A stretch of 64,000 nucleotides of DNA from Serripes groenlandicus (Eukaryota; Mollusca; Bivalvia; Cardiida; Cardiidae): contig JASEVX010000007.1 of assembly GCA_031761405.1 (NCBI GenBank), positions 33,521,677 through 33,585,676 on the forward strand. Direction: 5' to 3'. Under the pieces are notes generated by a model that saw only the letters and a list, made by a program, of their open reading frames with translations, did no database searches and was not told the DNA's origin. Positions 33,193 through 45,049 of the stretch are shown piece by piece (the stretch's first letter is position 1; every line of letters begins with the position of its first letter). The translations under genes were made by a program, and so were the position numbers.

Positions 33193-35205
33193 TACCATAA
33201 TAAAGCGGAGCATAATGAATTTGTTTGTTGCAGCTTTAAAAATAAATTGTTGTCAAAATTATGAATTTTATACATGTTATTATATAGTTGTTTTTAAATT
33301 TTGTCGTCTGCATTATTTAATGTTGTCTTGTTTGTTGCAGCTGGGACTACCGTATTAGTAGTCCCTGGTTGCAGCTTTGAACATAAATAGTACATAACAT
33401 CCGGTAACCTATATCACTATATAAGATATTATAAACTTTTAAAGATTCTTATTACTAATAAATACATTGTCTTGTTTTTTGTTTTTTTAAAAATGTTTAA
33501 AAGTTAAACAAGTTACACTTTGAAATAACTATTCTTTATATAATTTTCCTTTTCGACGTTTTGCACTGTTTTATTAATTCGACGTTTTAGTTATTCGACG
33601 TTTTAGTCATTCGACGTTGTCATTGTAAATCTGGCTCAACCATGTTTAAAATGTGCACGCAATAAACACGTGTCATGATCATTAACTGTTTACAGCTGAT
33701 CGGTAAGCACAATCCTATGCATTCAAGTCTGCTAATGCAAATTGTACTTTCAAAATTGTCAATTGGCAAAATTCTCAAAATAAAGCCGGGGATAACAGTA
33801 GGATGTTGCGGTTTTGCAAGAATTACAAAACAAAACATGGCGATAATGTACCGTTACACTTGCAGTTATACAGACTGCTTTCGTATAAAATAGGACGATT
33901 TGACAATGGATTATTATACAAAAACGATAGATCATGCATTAGTTCATTCAAGTACTTTATGAAAGGTGACAATCACTTACCTTTCATGGAATTATCCACA
34001 CAAGTTTGCCCAAGGCTAACAGCTCTCGTCCATTTATCGAACATCCGGGGATTTGGATTTTTTCTAGGTCATCCTATAACCCGGGATATATAACCCGGTG
34101 AAGTCACATTTATTTGAGATTCCTCGCTAGGATAACGTTTCTACATACATTGTACGGGTCTTTTTTCATTTATGTATTTATACAGGGTCTTTCAAATAGT
34201 ATTTGAAAGACCCTGATTTATATAACCATTTATAAAAAGTAATTTTCTGTCACCAGTCATTTAAATTTATTCAAAGTCCTCATTAATTTGTAGCATTATA
34301 TTATAATCATGTGTGTCTGTTTGTAGGAGACTCGTGCTAATTTTATATTCAACATCATTGAGGAAAAAAAGTTCACTCATTCATTCTGGCCTTTTTCAAT
34401 TAAACATACTACTGCAATTGTTTGCACATGTAAGAATCTTGGGGGAGGCTATATTCAGACCCAACATCGCTTAAAGCGACTCATTTGACTATATATGTAT
34501 ATAGAAATCAGATAGTTTTGACAGCCTAGGCCTTATTTTAGATTCACCTAGCCACTCCAGTCCCTGGATACGGACGGTATCACAATATCATGTATACCGG
34601 ATTATAGCAGTTTGTGGTAACGTTCTAGGCCAAGGTCACTACACTTTTTGATGGCAGCTGATATGCAATATAACATTTTACCACTGTATTCGATCCACAA
34701 CAGTAGACGGAGGTTTGTCCAACATGACCGTTACACATTTTAGTGCGTTGTTACGGTATAAGGTGGACGACGGGTTTGTGCAACGATAACTTGTCATAAT
34801 CCGAACCAGTACACGGACAAGTTCCAAATACATCGCCTAGCCATTGCATAGGCATAGCAACGCAAGAAAATTTGGTAACTGTCATTTTGGATATTATCAT
34901 TTCAAAACCTCCGTCTACCATTGTAGATTAAATACAGTGAATATAGAAGATCTATTTTAAAACATTATAAACCTTTATTTGTTTTTAACCCTTCTTTTTT
35001 GTTACTCGTCGGTGAACATAACATTGTATAGAAAAAGAAGAAGAGAGGTAGACCCTAAGCGTGGCGAGCAGCTTACTAACTAATTATTAGACTAATTAAT
35101 TGTAATTGGAGGAATACATCATTGCTTAATTAAATCATTGATTGAACAGAGTTAAATACCGTTTCCAACGAATTGTCAGTCATATCAGGGACTATATGTA
35201 TTACT
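33193..35205. other. Gene-free stretch
   Basis: It contains a small hairpin (GGGACTAC/GTAGTCCC, 33343-33365), a perfect 15-bp hairpin (34183-34215) and otherwise unassigned AT-rich sequence. Open frames at 33620-34093 overlap on both strands and show no domain. Confidence 0.35.
34183..34215. other. Perfect 15-bp hairpin, 3-nt loop
   Basis: CAGGGTCTTTCAAAT, AGT, ATTTGAAAGACCCTG. The CAGGG start resembles the transposon termini described here, so it may be two fused termini rather than an RNA. Confidence 0.85.
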
Positions 35206-35420
35206 ATATTGTACCTGGTCATATCATGGCGGCAAGATCTAGTACACATGTGTTTCCAGGCTTTCTCAAACTAGTACTCCATACACTACCCTTTCCAATG
35301 AACTGACTGCTTTCCGCATATACTGTTAGCCCATTGATGGAAAATAATGACGCGTGTCGATTTGATTATTGTCAAACGGTGACTGAGCTAAGATTGAAAC
35401 TAAAAAAACCTGGATTGACA
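35206..35420 (-). mobile_element. Degraded tRNA-derived SINE
   Basis: GTCATATCATGGCGGC, CAGGCTTTCTCAAACTAGTA, GTTAGCCCATTGATGG and ATTGACAGTCCGCGTCGC follow the order of the complete SINE at 42685-42982. Tail and tRNA boxes are lost. Confidence 0.65.
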
Positions 35421-35610
35421 GTCCGCGTCGCTTTTTTAACTGCCTTTTTTAACATAGCATTATGTTTACTGGCATGCCACATTAATTATAACAATATATA
35501 TAGCCATACAAACATATACAACGTTATGGCTCGGCCCGGATCAGACAATAGATGCTCTAGTGTCTTCATAAAGAGATATCAAGACCAACATCTCTCTTAC
35601 ACAACACTGT

Positions 35611-35844
35611 TTAACCCTTCAACCCGTTCCCGCATACAAATCTGCAGCAGACGACTTTGAAAACATAGTGACAAATTCCTGAAAAATCTCCATAAAAGAG
35701 AGCTTGATTGTTAAATAAAGTTGAAAACATTGTGGCCAAAGTAGAAGTTGCTCATCATGAGCAATTTCACCTTTGGCCACAACGTTTTCAAAAGTAGTCT
35801 GCTGCTATTGAGTCAAAATGCGTCTGCAGGTAGGAAAGGTTTAA
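35611..35844. mobile_element. TTAA hairpin MITE
   Basis: TTAACCCTTCAACCCGTTCC to GGTAGGAAAGGTTTAA with CTGCAGCAGACGACTTTG and a GTTGCTCATCATGAGCAATT hairpin. A further fragment of the family lies at about 35850-36010. Confidence 0.75.
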
Positions 35845-36640
35845 TCCCACGTGCAGAGACATTTTAACGCATGAGCATGATGAGCGATACATCATTTTGT
35901 CACAATGTTTTCTATTCTAATCATTAAAAACTTTAATGTGTAGAGAGAGATGTTTCATATTGATGCCTGTGTGTTTTCAAAATCGACCGCTGCAGATTGT
36001 TTTGTATATGTGGTACTCAAGGTAGGTGGAGGCAGAGACGAACGGACTCATCCAGACCCAGTAGTCCCTTCTTGGATTGAAAGTTTTGCAGCATTCGAAT
36101 TTTAAAAATAATAACTCAAGTGTTTGTATGTAGGAAACGAATTTAAGGTCATTGTATACATCCGGTATGTGGATGTCATATGTTGTAAAGCCCCGAGACG
36201 CACACATCCAGACTCAGGATAATCCAAGAAAAGGCCATCACATTTGAATGTTTGCAACATTCGACTTTTTAAATCACCGAGCAAGGGTTCACCCTTGGTT
36301 CCTCATATATACAACATTTCTCAATCGTTATCGCAACCATACTGGTTCTTTACTTTACATGTATATGTAAGTAATCCCAACTCAGCTCTCTATTGAAATA
36401 ACATATTGGATCAAATAAGCAATATTGCCCCGAGAATGGGAGATCACCCGTACGGGTCATACCAACACTTTTAACAATTGAGAGGAGTCGCGTTTCCGTT
36501 AGGAGCTCTTTATTCCAACTGATGTATCGGTGTCAGGGTTACTACCGGTGAGGTAGTGTTGATACTATTATAACTGGAATGTCACACCAATTAAAGCCAA
36601 AATGTATATGGTGTGCATAAATCCACATCTATCTGTGTTT

Positions 36641-37133
36641 AGAGATGCTATACCTGCAAGATGTTATACTATATACCTGCAATATGCTATAACTGCAAGA
36701 TGCTATACTGTATACCTGCAATATGCTATACATGCAAGATGCTATACTGTATACCTGCGAGATGCTATACTGTATACCTGCAAGATGCTATACTATACAT
36801 GCAAGATGCTATACTATAGCTGCAAGATGCTTTACTTTTCCTGCAAGATGATATACATACCTGCAAGATGCTATACCTGCAATATGCTATACTGTACCTG
36901 CAAGAGGCTATATTATACCTACAATATGCTATACCTGCAATATGCCATACTATACATACAATATTCTATACCTGCAGGATGCTATACTATACCTGCAAGA
37001 TGCTATACTATACCTGTTATATGCTATACATGCAAGATGCTATACCTGCAAGATGCTATACTATACCTGCAATATGCTATGCTATACCTGCAATATGCTA
37101 TACTATACCTGCAATATGCTATACCTGCAAAAT
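36641..37133. repeat. ATACCTGCAAGATGCT minisatellite
   Basis: About 30 degenerate units alternate CTGCAAGATGCTATAC and CTGCAATATGCTATAC, with units of roughly 16-22 bp. The array is stop-poor in all plus frames, which produces long Cys/Tyr-rich open frames that I do not consider genes. Confidence 0.9.
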
Positions 37134-38619
37134 GACCATGGCATTATTTCTTTTATTTGTTTTGTTAATTACAAGATGTATGTTTATGTTTACGTAACAA
37201 AACTGTCTATGTCTATAAATATAACATCACCAATCATCACACAATATGTTCATTCTGCTTCCTTTGATTGTCCTCTGTTGTTTTCTACAATGTTTTATGA
37301 TGCATGCAGTCTTTGAACATATATGTTTTAACGCCAAAGGAGCTGCCGGTTCGTATTTCCTGATATCAGAAGCGTTTGATGATAATTATGACGTAATAAG
37401 GTTGATCTATGTCATTATTGTGTTGTAATAAGGAATTCCATAAGTTCATGTTCAGGTATATCATGGCGTTTCCTGTGTAAGTTACCAGTACAGTAGAACT
37501 GTCCATTGATCCTGACACCAGCGAGTCGTTTATATTGTAAGTCTAACCCACAATCCTTAATACCAAGAAGGGATAGTGTTTCCAGGAAACTTTCAGTTAT
37601 CGAGATAATTCGTTGCAGAAATATACCAACATTATCTAAGTAAGCTGTATTTCAAATCATGCCATGGCTACAAAACTATAAAAGTTTTATCTGTGCTCAG
37701 AATTTGTGCTCAAGTATCTGATTGATCAGAAACAAATTTGTTCTCCAAATTGACCAATCAGAATCCTTATTTGTAGCATGGAGATCATTTCCGAGCACTG
37801 AAAAAGTTTTCAGAGATTTATAGTTTCGGACCATGGTAGTTTCCCCCTTAATTACTGATTTTTGTTTATTTGTTTAAACACTTTTTTAAGTGTTTAATAT
37901 GACCTGGGATCTAATCTACATCCTGTAAACAATAATTGGCGAAGAGTGTGTTGCCAGATCTGTCAGATATGACAAGATAGAAAGCGTTCAATCGCCGGAA
38001 ACGCGGGATGTCCGGGTTAAAACCAATATAAGGTCATAGCAAGAGAAAGTTGATGCAAGGCATCAATGTCTCCGGAAAAGACTGCATTGATTTATTTTTT
38101 AACACACATGTATTATTGACTTTCATTAGTCTAAACATACACATAATGTTTTCATTAAGGACTAATTGCACATACAAATTTCAGGATGGCTTTTGGTCAG
38201 GCTTTTGGATTTGTTGTATTTGTCAATAAAACCACAACAAATACAGTTTGGGATTTCAATCTACATGCAACAAGAGTAGCTGCAAGATGCAGCAGTTCGA
38301 TGTTAGCGCGGGAATCAGCATGTTATGGCTTAAGAAATTCTGTTTGATTCGAAAAACACGAAACCCGCTTTTAAATATATGATATCAATATATGATAACA
38401 ATAGTTTTTTAGTTAAATACGTAAAACGAAAACAAAAATACATTTTCCCAACGTGTTGACATCGATCTCCCAAAATTATTGTAAACATTTGTCTGCGAAT
38501 GCGCGTCCTTTTTTAAAATTCAGTTGTGTGACTTCGGGTCGAAGTCAAGAGAAAAGAGGGAGAAATGTAACGGTATAGTTATAAATATCACTTTTACAGC
38601 CTTGCTGTGGAAGCCTGCT
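37134..38619. other. Gene-free stretch
   Basis: Unassigned AT-rich sequence. No repeat family of the window is recognised, apart from a palindrome-rich patch near 37690-37830 (CAAATTTGT, GATTGATCA, TTGACCAATCA). Confidence 0.3.
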
Positions 38620-38735
38620 TTTATAGCGACGTTGGTAGAGTGGTTGACCTTTTCGTAAAGTTAAGCAAACTTTCATCGCGGTAAGTGCCTGGATGGGTGA
38701 CCCGCGATGGCTTAACGCCGGTACACGTTACACTA
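38620..38735 (+). mobile_element. 5S rRNA-like SINE or pseudogene fragment
   Basis: AAGTTAAGCA (38658-38667) and GGTAAGTGCCTGGATGGGTG then ACC (38680-38702) match the internal promoter blocks of eukaryotic 5S rRNA (AAGCTAAGCA and GGTTAGTACTTGGATGGG). GCGACGTTGGTAGAGTGGTT precedes it and CTTAACGCCGGTACACGTTA follows. The rest of 5S is absent, so it is a 5S-derived retroposon or pseudogene, not a functional gene. Confidence 0.6.
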
Positions 38736-41063
38736 TGATTTTAATTTACATTTTAATTATAAAAAAACAACTTGCGTATAAATAGACTTGTTCATAAATC
38801 TTCTATTGTAAACTCGAACGAGAACCAGTCTAGTGACGAACTGCTACGGAAATATCCGAGATCTGACGGTAAAATACGGCGCATGCGCGATCAAGACGAT
38901 TAACATGGCGCATGCGCAAGCCCATTGCCCATTGCACCAGTGGTAGTTCTAAACCTAACCAATATATGCACTGGTGCTGATGCACTCGCGCAATAAAAAG
39001 CTATTTAACCCTTTACATGTCTGAAGCAACAATGAATTTGCTGAAGACATGAACTTCCTCCTTTTTTCACAGATGTTAAAATGTATCCTCATATGTTTAA
39101 AAGTAGACCACACCTGAAACACCATATCAGCTAAATTGTTTATTTAAATCATTGATGCATACAATATATGTATGGCGCTAGAGAAATGCTAGTTGCGAGT
39201 CCCATTACTATTTAAAAGATGGCAAGTATGAAATTAATTGGATGCGAAAGACCCGATTTTCTTTATTTCTAAAATTATTGTTTATCAGAGTTTGTTCATT
39301 ACTTAATTTGTTTCTAGCCAAATAAACATTTAATATCACATATATTTAATCATTTAAGTGTGTAATATTAGCTTTCTATCTGTAATATTAGCTGTTTGAG
39401 CATTCTTTCGAAATGTTGACCTCGTGTCAAGATCGAGTCGTTGTGACATCGAAGAAAGTGAATAAAATTTAGGCAAAGCTTTAGTGCTTGTTTTATTCCA
39501 CTGCATTCGAGAGAAAAAAAGCATTTTTATATTATCTTTCTTTCTCTTACATTCGTCCCATGCACTCGTTTCGTGACGTATAAGAAATCAATTATTCGAG
39601 CTAGTTGTGGTTTTCGGTATGACTAAAATGGTCTCCTCAGTTCACCGTAGGCAATGTAAGATTTCAAAATTTGCCCTACGGAATATGCCCGGGACCCTGA
39701 CCACATCTGTGTGTATACTCGATTTTCACTGGGTAACGCCCCTGACTAGTGTCAGTGACGATAAACACAATTCTTACGCAAAACCCAATATGATCTTCTT
39801 ACCGTATATGTCATTAAAAAAAATCCCTTTATCATTGCTCAATACGTGTACCCGTTTACACTGACACGACAGCTATTTGGCTCCGTCCATGAAACATAGG
39901 TAATCGTCGGCTTTTATGAACAGTTAGGTCCAGATCAGCCATGTAGTCTGATCAACATCTACAGTGTTCATATATTACTTACACAAGCTTGTTAGAAGCT
40001 TCTGTCACCTTTCATATATTCTGATTGAATGGAGTAGATGTACAGGCTGATCTGAACCAAAATGTCAACTTGTACCTTCGTCCATGAACAGGCGTAACTT
40101 TGAGTACATTTGGAGGACAATTTTGAATCAGGGAAAGGGGAAACAAGATTAATCAGTGGACTATTACCCATACTTTTTACAACGCTTCCACTAAACTGAT
40201 TCCTCGTTGAACATACCTATAATAATTGTTATATGCCGCTAGCGTGGTATCAGGGGAGGTAACCAATCTATGCTTCCACGTTTGTGGTCAAAGGGAAGCA
40301 ATTCGGATCGGCGCGCCCCCGTGCAGACAATCAAATCAATCCATAAGACTGATGTTGTTTCCCGTTTGACAATAATGATTTTATTGAACGTTGAATACCC
40401 TCTGACTGATTTGTAACCAAAACCTAGTTTGCGTTTAGCTATATTGACAGCTAAAGAGCCATTTTTAGAACAATCTGTATTTAATGAAATTGAAAGTAAA
40501 ATTCACTGTGGGATAAGCGTGACCTTTAATTTGACATCATAGTCTGGTTCCCGACTTCCTATACAATAAAAAAGGAAGGTACTCCGGACTAATGAAGTTA
40601 AAGCTAAACAAGAAACATCTTTAACAAAGATAAACGGCGATCAATATGAGAAAACACTAAGGAACTAAAATGGAACATGCGCATATTATTTGACTTGAAT
40701 ATCAGAAAGGTTTTGTTAATAATAATCAAAACAATCAGTAATTTTCCACGAATTATAAAATTTGCGCAATAATGTTGTATATCTAAGAATTCGAAAGCTC
40801 CTTGAATTGGTAATGCATTATAATCGTGAACCAGTTGGAACATTGTTCGATTAGAACATTGTTCTTTAAAAGATATAGAATCGGTTCATAGCAATCATTT
40901 GAGATATTAAATATTAATGGTTTACTTAAAGAAATATACTACTGCTATGCTTGCATGCTTATCTGTGTGTTTGTCTGCTGTCCTTGGTTTGGCCAACCTC
41001 ACACATTTATGCTTCTGTGCTGGGACGACGTATTAGTTGTACCAGTTCTGTGTGCAAATCTGA
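38736..41063. other. Gene-free stretch
   Basis: No exon or RNA gene is recognised. A possible MITE relic (TTAACCCTTTACATGTCTG) starts at about 39004. An 85-codon open frame (39607-39864) and others show no domain. Confidence 0.3.
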
Positions 41064-42109
41064 TTATGCTACGTTTACACTAGGCCACGATGTCTACGAT
41101 GTCCACGATTCAAAAATATCGTAGAGCTCGACGATTTAATGTATCAGTTTTTCTTTTTCTACGTTTTGCTACGCTTTCCTGCGCTATCAGTACGTTTTGT
41201 TACGATCTGTAACGTTTTGTTTCAAAGCCAACACGACTCTGGTCAAAATCTGCCACGATTTTCATCACATTCTCTCAAGTTCTGTTATAGTCCATGGGCC
41301 CAGGCCAGCATTTTGGCTTATTGGTACCACTCAAGGTGGCAAATTCTAGTTTCTTTTTTTGAAAAGGACTATATCTCTGGGTAATATTTCAACATGATAG
41401 CCGTTCCCAAGTGGTAGCTTAGTCACAGTTATCATCCTTCAAAGACTACAACCCTTTATCCAGGAAATAAAAAAAAATGTTTTTTGTCACATGTCCCTAT
41501 GCACCAAACACTCTCAAGGGATACTTTTTATTATGCCCAAGCAATAGCAAGCATGCATAGCAATGTACTACATCATTCTGGAGATGTAAAAGTTTAAACA
41601 TTTGGAAAAGTTCCTTCGAAATGGCATTTTAGGGTGGAAAATTGTCAAAAAACAGGTTCGTTTTGAAATTCTGAACATGCATTTTATCTTGTCACTTCAC
41701 TATACCTTTGTTTATTTGGACAAATGATACACCATTTTAATCATGAATTACAATGCTATGTTATGAAATAAGCAATAAGTATGTTTTGTTATCCATATTC
41801 AACTCAATAACACTTTACTGACCCCTACCCCCTAATTTAAAATTTTAAGGAAAAACCATATACGCCATTTATCTCTATAAACTTGGACGTTTAAAGTATT
41901 TGTTTACTTCCTTGGAGGCAGATATCACCCCTCTTATGCATTGAACTTCAAAGTGGCTACATCTATAATGACACAATGGCAGATATATTACACACAGATG
42001 ACCAACATTTACACTGAATAATTTGGACAAGTTCATGAAGAAATTACAATTTATTATGAACCATAATATTTATTTCAATGCAATTGGGAAAATAATTGAT
42101 GCAACACAG

Positions 42110-44262
42110 AAGAGACTTTACAGGTCCGAGATCGACGAAGAGAACAAAGGACGTGCGTTTGCACTCGAAATTAGGGCTCGTGATTTGGAAATATTGATCA
42201 GAGATGGGGCCAATCGAAGGCTCAAAATCAATGTTGGAGCATATAAGTACATCGTGTCCCAGGCCAAAGCTACCGAAGTTTGAGGAAGGAAAAGACAACA
42301 TGGATAGTTATATAGAGCGGTTTGAGCATTTCGCACCTACAATGTAGTCAAGGATGGGACCAAGCGACAAGAGCTATAAGTTGTTTGAGCTAACTTTAAA
42401 CAAGCAAGGGGCTGCAATTATACACCAGCATGTCGCTAGATGTAGCTTATGACTATTAGGCTTTAAAGATAGCTGTGCTGAAACAATCAGTTTATCGAAC
42501 AAGGGTTTAGGCACAAATTCCAAACTAGCAAGCCGGACAAAGGCAAAACTGTTTTTCAGTTTATTGCAAGAATGACAAGATACTTTCAGAGCTGAAGCTG
42601 AGCAGTCTTATGATTGTTGGAAAGATTTATTTTTGCGAGAACAGTTCATAAACACATGTTTGTCGGAACTTGCCTTGTTTTTGATTGATTGATTGGGGTT
42701 TAACGCCGATTTTAACAATTTCTCAGTCATATCACGGCGGCCTGTTCACCTACACACGTATTTCCTGACTTTCTCACACCAGTATTCCTCACAACAATCT
42801 TCCCCAAGCAACTGGCTGCTTTTTCCACATAGACTAAGCCCATTGGTGGAAGACGAATGACGCATGTCGCATTGACTATTGTCAAACGTCGGACAGAAAG
42901 TTTGCCTAGCCGGGATTCGAACTCACAACCCCACAATTGACAGCCCGCGTCGCTACCGACTGAGCTACCGGGGCTCGGCCCCTGTTTTTGAGAGAGAGGG
43001 TGCTAACATCAATGGAAGAGGTTACGACACTAGCTGAGCAGTTTGTAGAGGCCCGTGGAAGCAGCATGCCGGCATCTAGGACATACAAGGTTAAGACCGA
43101 CTCAAACACTTACAAACAGACAAGATATTGTTTCGTTTGTAATAGAGAAAGTCACTTAGAAAGGAATGTCTGCCTGGAAAAGAACTCAATCAACGCTTCA
43201 AGCCGAAAGCCAAAATAGGTGGTAAGAAGTTTTCAGCTACACGTGTGACCATGTCCTATGAAAGACCGTCATTCAAACAGAACAACGGAAAGTTGAAGCT
43301 TGCCAATGGTGATTCGATCCCCATTGTGTCAGGCTTGTGCAAAATATAAAATATGGAAGGTGCACGGAACATTAGGATAGAACATGGATTTTTCGTTGAT
43401 AAACAGGTGAAGGTTTTGAGAGATTCTGGCTGCGAACTAGCCGCAGTTAGACGAAATCTTGTTTGAGATGATCAGCTGTTAGATAAGTATTTGGTGATCG
43501 CTATATAGATGGCGAGGCAAAGGTCGCCTAAGCTGCAGGAGTATTCATTGATACACCATACACTAGGGGCGACATAGAAGTTATGGCTCCAAAGGCATCT
43601 GGTGATTGGAAATATCCCCGGTGTTGTAGATAGCCAGGATAAGTCATGGAAGCGACTTAAGACGAAGTCCAGTATGGTACAAGACTGTTTGGCTGGAGCA
43701 GTTTTATCTAGGTCCCACACTAAAGAGCAAGAGAAGCCTCTTCTGGCATTTGAACGTTTCAAAACTGCGAGATAGTCAAGAAATCAAGGTTGATAAGCTC
43801 AAGCTGACCCAGAAGGAAGATGATATGTTATCGAAACTCTGGAACAACAAAGATTCTGCGACCACGGGTGGAAATAAATACACCTACATGTATATAGTTA
43901 GAAGAGATGTTCTGTATAGAGTGTTTGAGCAAAAACGGGGTTAATCACTACAACGATGAAACATATTGTTGTTCCAAAACAACATAGGTGTAGATTTATG
44001 GAACTAGAGCATGAGTTAATTGATGGAGGGCATCTGTCTTCAAAGAAAACCGCTGACCGAATTACAAGCAGTTTTCATTGACCAGGCATCATAGGCGATG
44101 TGACAAGCTTTTTTTTTTTTTTGTAACGAAAGTGCCTTTGGAAGAAATGCCCCTTATAGACACTCCGTTTCATCGTGTAGCTGTTAATCTCATCGGCCCG
44201 ATTGCACCCGTTTAGGACAGAGGAAACAGATACATATTGACAAATTGGGGGCTCGTCCGGGA
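42110..44262 (+). pseudogene. Decayed Ty3/gypsy retrotransposon: gag, protease, integrase remnants
   Basis: Fragments in shifting frames follow the order of a Ty3/gypsy polyprotein. At 42270-42350 is the gag motif PKFEEGKDN then SYIERFEHFA. At 42600-42680 there is gag sequence ending LREQFINTCLSELALFL, interrupted by a SINE, and resuming with LAEQFVEARG (43033). A zinc knuckle C-x2-C-x4-H-x5-C follows at about 43125-43170. Protease is represented by the LRDSGC active-site motif at about 43410, integrase by the H-H zinc-binding segment (about 43985-44080), and the integrase core start IDTPFHRVAVNLIGPI lies at about 44155-44205. Reverse transcriptase and RNase H, expected between protease and integrase, are missing. 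There are many stops and frameshifts, so it is inactive. No LTR was identified. Confidence 0.75.
42685..42982 (-). mobile_element. Full-length tRNA-derived SINE with TSD
   Basis: On the minus strand the head has an A box (TAGCTCAGTCGGTAG, within 42950-42970) and a B box (GAGTTCGAATCCC, 42912-42924), then the body and the tail AATCAATCAATCAA. TGTTTTTGA is duplicated at 42676-42684 and 42983-42991. It interrupts the gag remnant. It is the complete reference for the fragments at 6145, 14347, 35206 and 62652. Confidence 0.9.
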
Positions 44263-44263
44263 T
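44246..44263 (+). promoter_or_regulatory. Retroelement primer binding site, tRNA-Pro type
   Basis: TGGGGGCTCGTCCGGGAT is an 18-nt match to the 3' end complement expected for tRNA-Pro priming. It is known from retroviruses such as murine leukaemia virus and is used here only as a signature. It directly follows the integrase remnant and precedes a gag-like start by 60 bp. Confidence 0.75.
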
Positions 44264-44322
44264 AGTTTCAGTTGGTTCATACAAGCTGAGACTACAACGT
44301 ACGCCAGCATCAGTATATAGCT

Positions 44323-44430
44323 ATGGACTTCACAAAGTGGATAGAGGCTGGTGAACCCTTGGGGCCGAAAGGTTCAGAGCTAAGAGAGTATGCTGAGAAA
44401 AAGGAAACAGAGTACCTTGATCTAAAATAG
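44323..44430 (+). pseudogene. gag amino-terminal fragment, 35 codons then stop
   Basis: An ATG 60 nt after the primer binding site opens a frame starting MDFTKWIEAGEPLGPKG and ending LDLK-stop. It resembles gag starts of mollusc Ty3/gypsy elements, with a hydrophobic/charged helix followed by Glu- and Lys-rich sequence. It lies downstream of integrase, so the retroelement is circularly permuted. Confidence 0.55.
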
Positions 44431-44958
44431 AGGAGCCGCTACGCTATCGTTTTACACTAAATACTGCGATTTTTCTATGAATGCCTTCAACGTCTATAAG
44501 ACATATACGAGCTATAAATAGATTCCCATACGCTGAATAGATAGGTTCGACACCGTTACAGACAGTTGAAACCACATACCAAAGGCAGTTTGAGCTGAGA
44601 CCATAGAGTTGATACTTCGTCATAGATCAACAGAGACCAGGTAGCCTGAGGAACATAATATATATCGTCCACATTGTACACAGTCCCAGTTAAGATATTG
44701 TCACCTGCGAAACAACCCTATAAACATGTCGACTTATCTCTGAGCAAACTCTGAGCACCCCGTGTGAAATGTCCTAGTGCTAAACCGATGCCGTACAACG
44801 GATGTAGATTTGAACTGCTCAACCGATGTAGGATGTTTCAGCTGATACTTCTCTGGTAGAGTGATCTGTAAATATCTAATAGACGTTTAAAGCATTGGTG
44901 GAGAAATCGCAGTAATTCGTATAAAACGTTAGCGTAGCGGATTCTCTTTTCCCGGCAG

Positions 44959-45049
44959 CAATCAGAGGGAAAGTGATGATGAAGAAGCTGCTGTGGAACT
45001 GTTCAGCTATGATGACAGTGGGAATGCCCCGGATAGTGATGATGAATAA
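44959..45049 (+). CDS. Candidate terminal exon, acidic carboxy terminus
   Basis: An acceptor (TCTCTTTTCCCGGCAG) precedes an open segment translating with Ser-Asp-Asp-Glu-Glu and Asp-Ser-Asp-Asp-Glu clusters and ending in TAA (45047-45049). AATAAA follows at 45107-45112. It resembles the acidic tail of a nuclear protein. Because it lies between the inverted arms of element K, it may be the last exon of K's own lost transposase or accessory gene, or a captured host exon. No upstream exon was found. Confidence 0.4.

Noticed and set aside
33803..34093. 96-codon plus-strand open frame as a gene
   Set aside because: No domain, no splice support, overlapping frames on both strands; length is within chance for AT-poor patches.
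36602..37316. Long Cys/Tyr-rich open frames in three plus frames
   Set aside because: They are translations of a 16-22-bp minisatellite that is stop-poor in every frame. The repeat explains the frames fully.
42912..42970. tRNA gene on the minus strand
   Set aside because: A and B boxes are present, but the acceptor stem does not close and the sequence continues into a SINE body with TSD.
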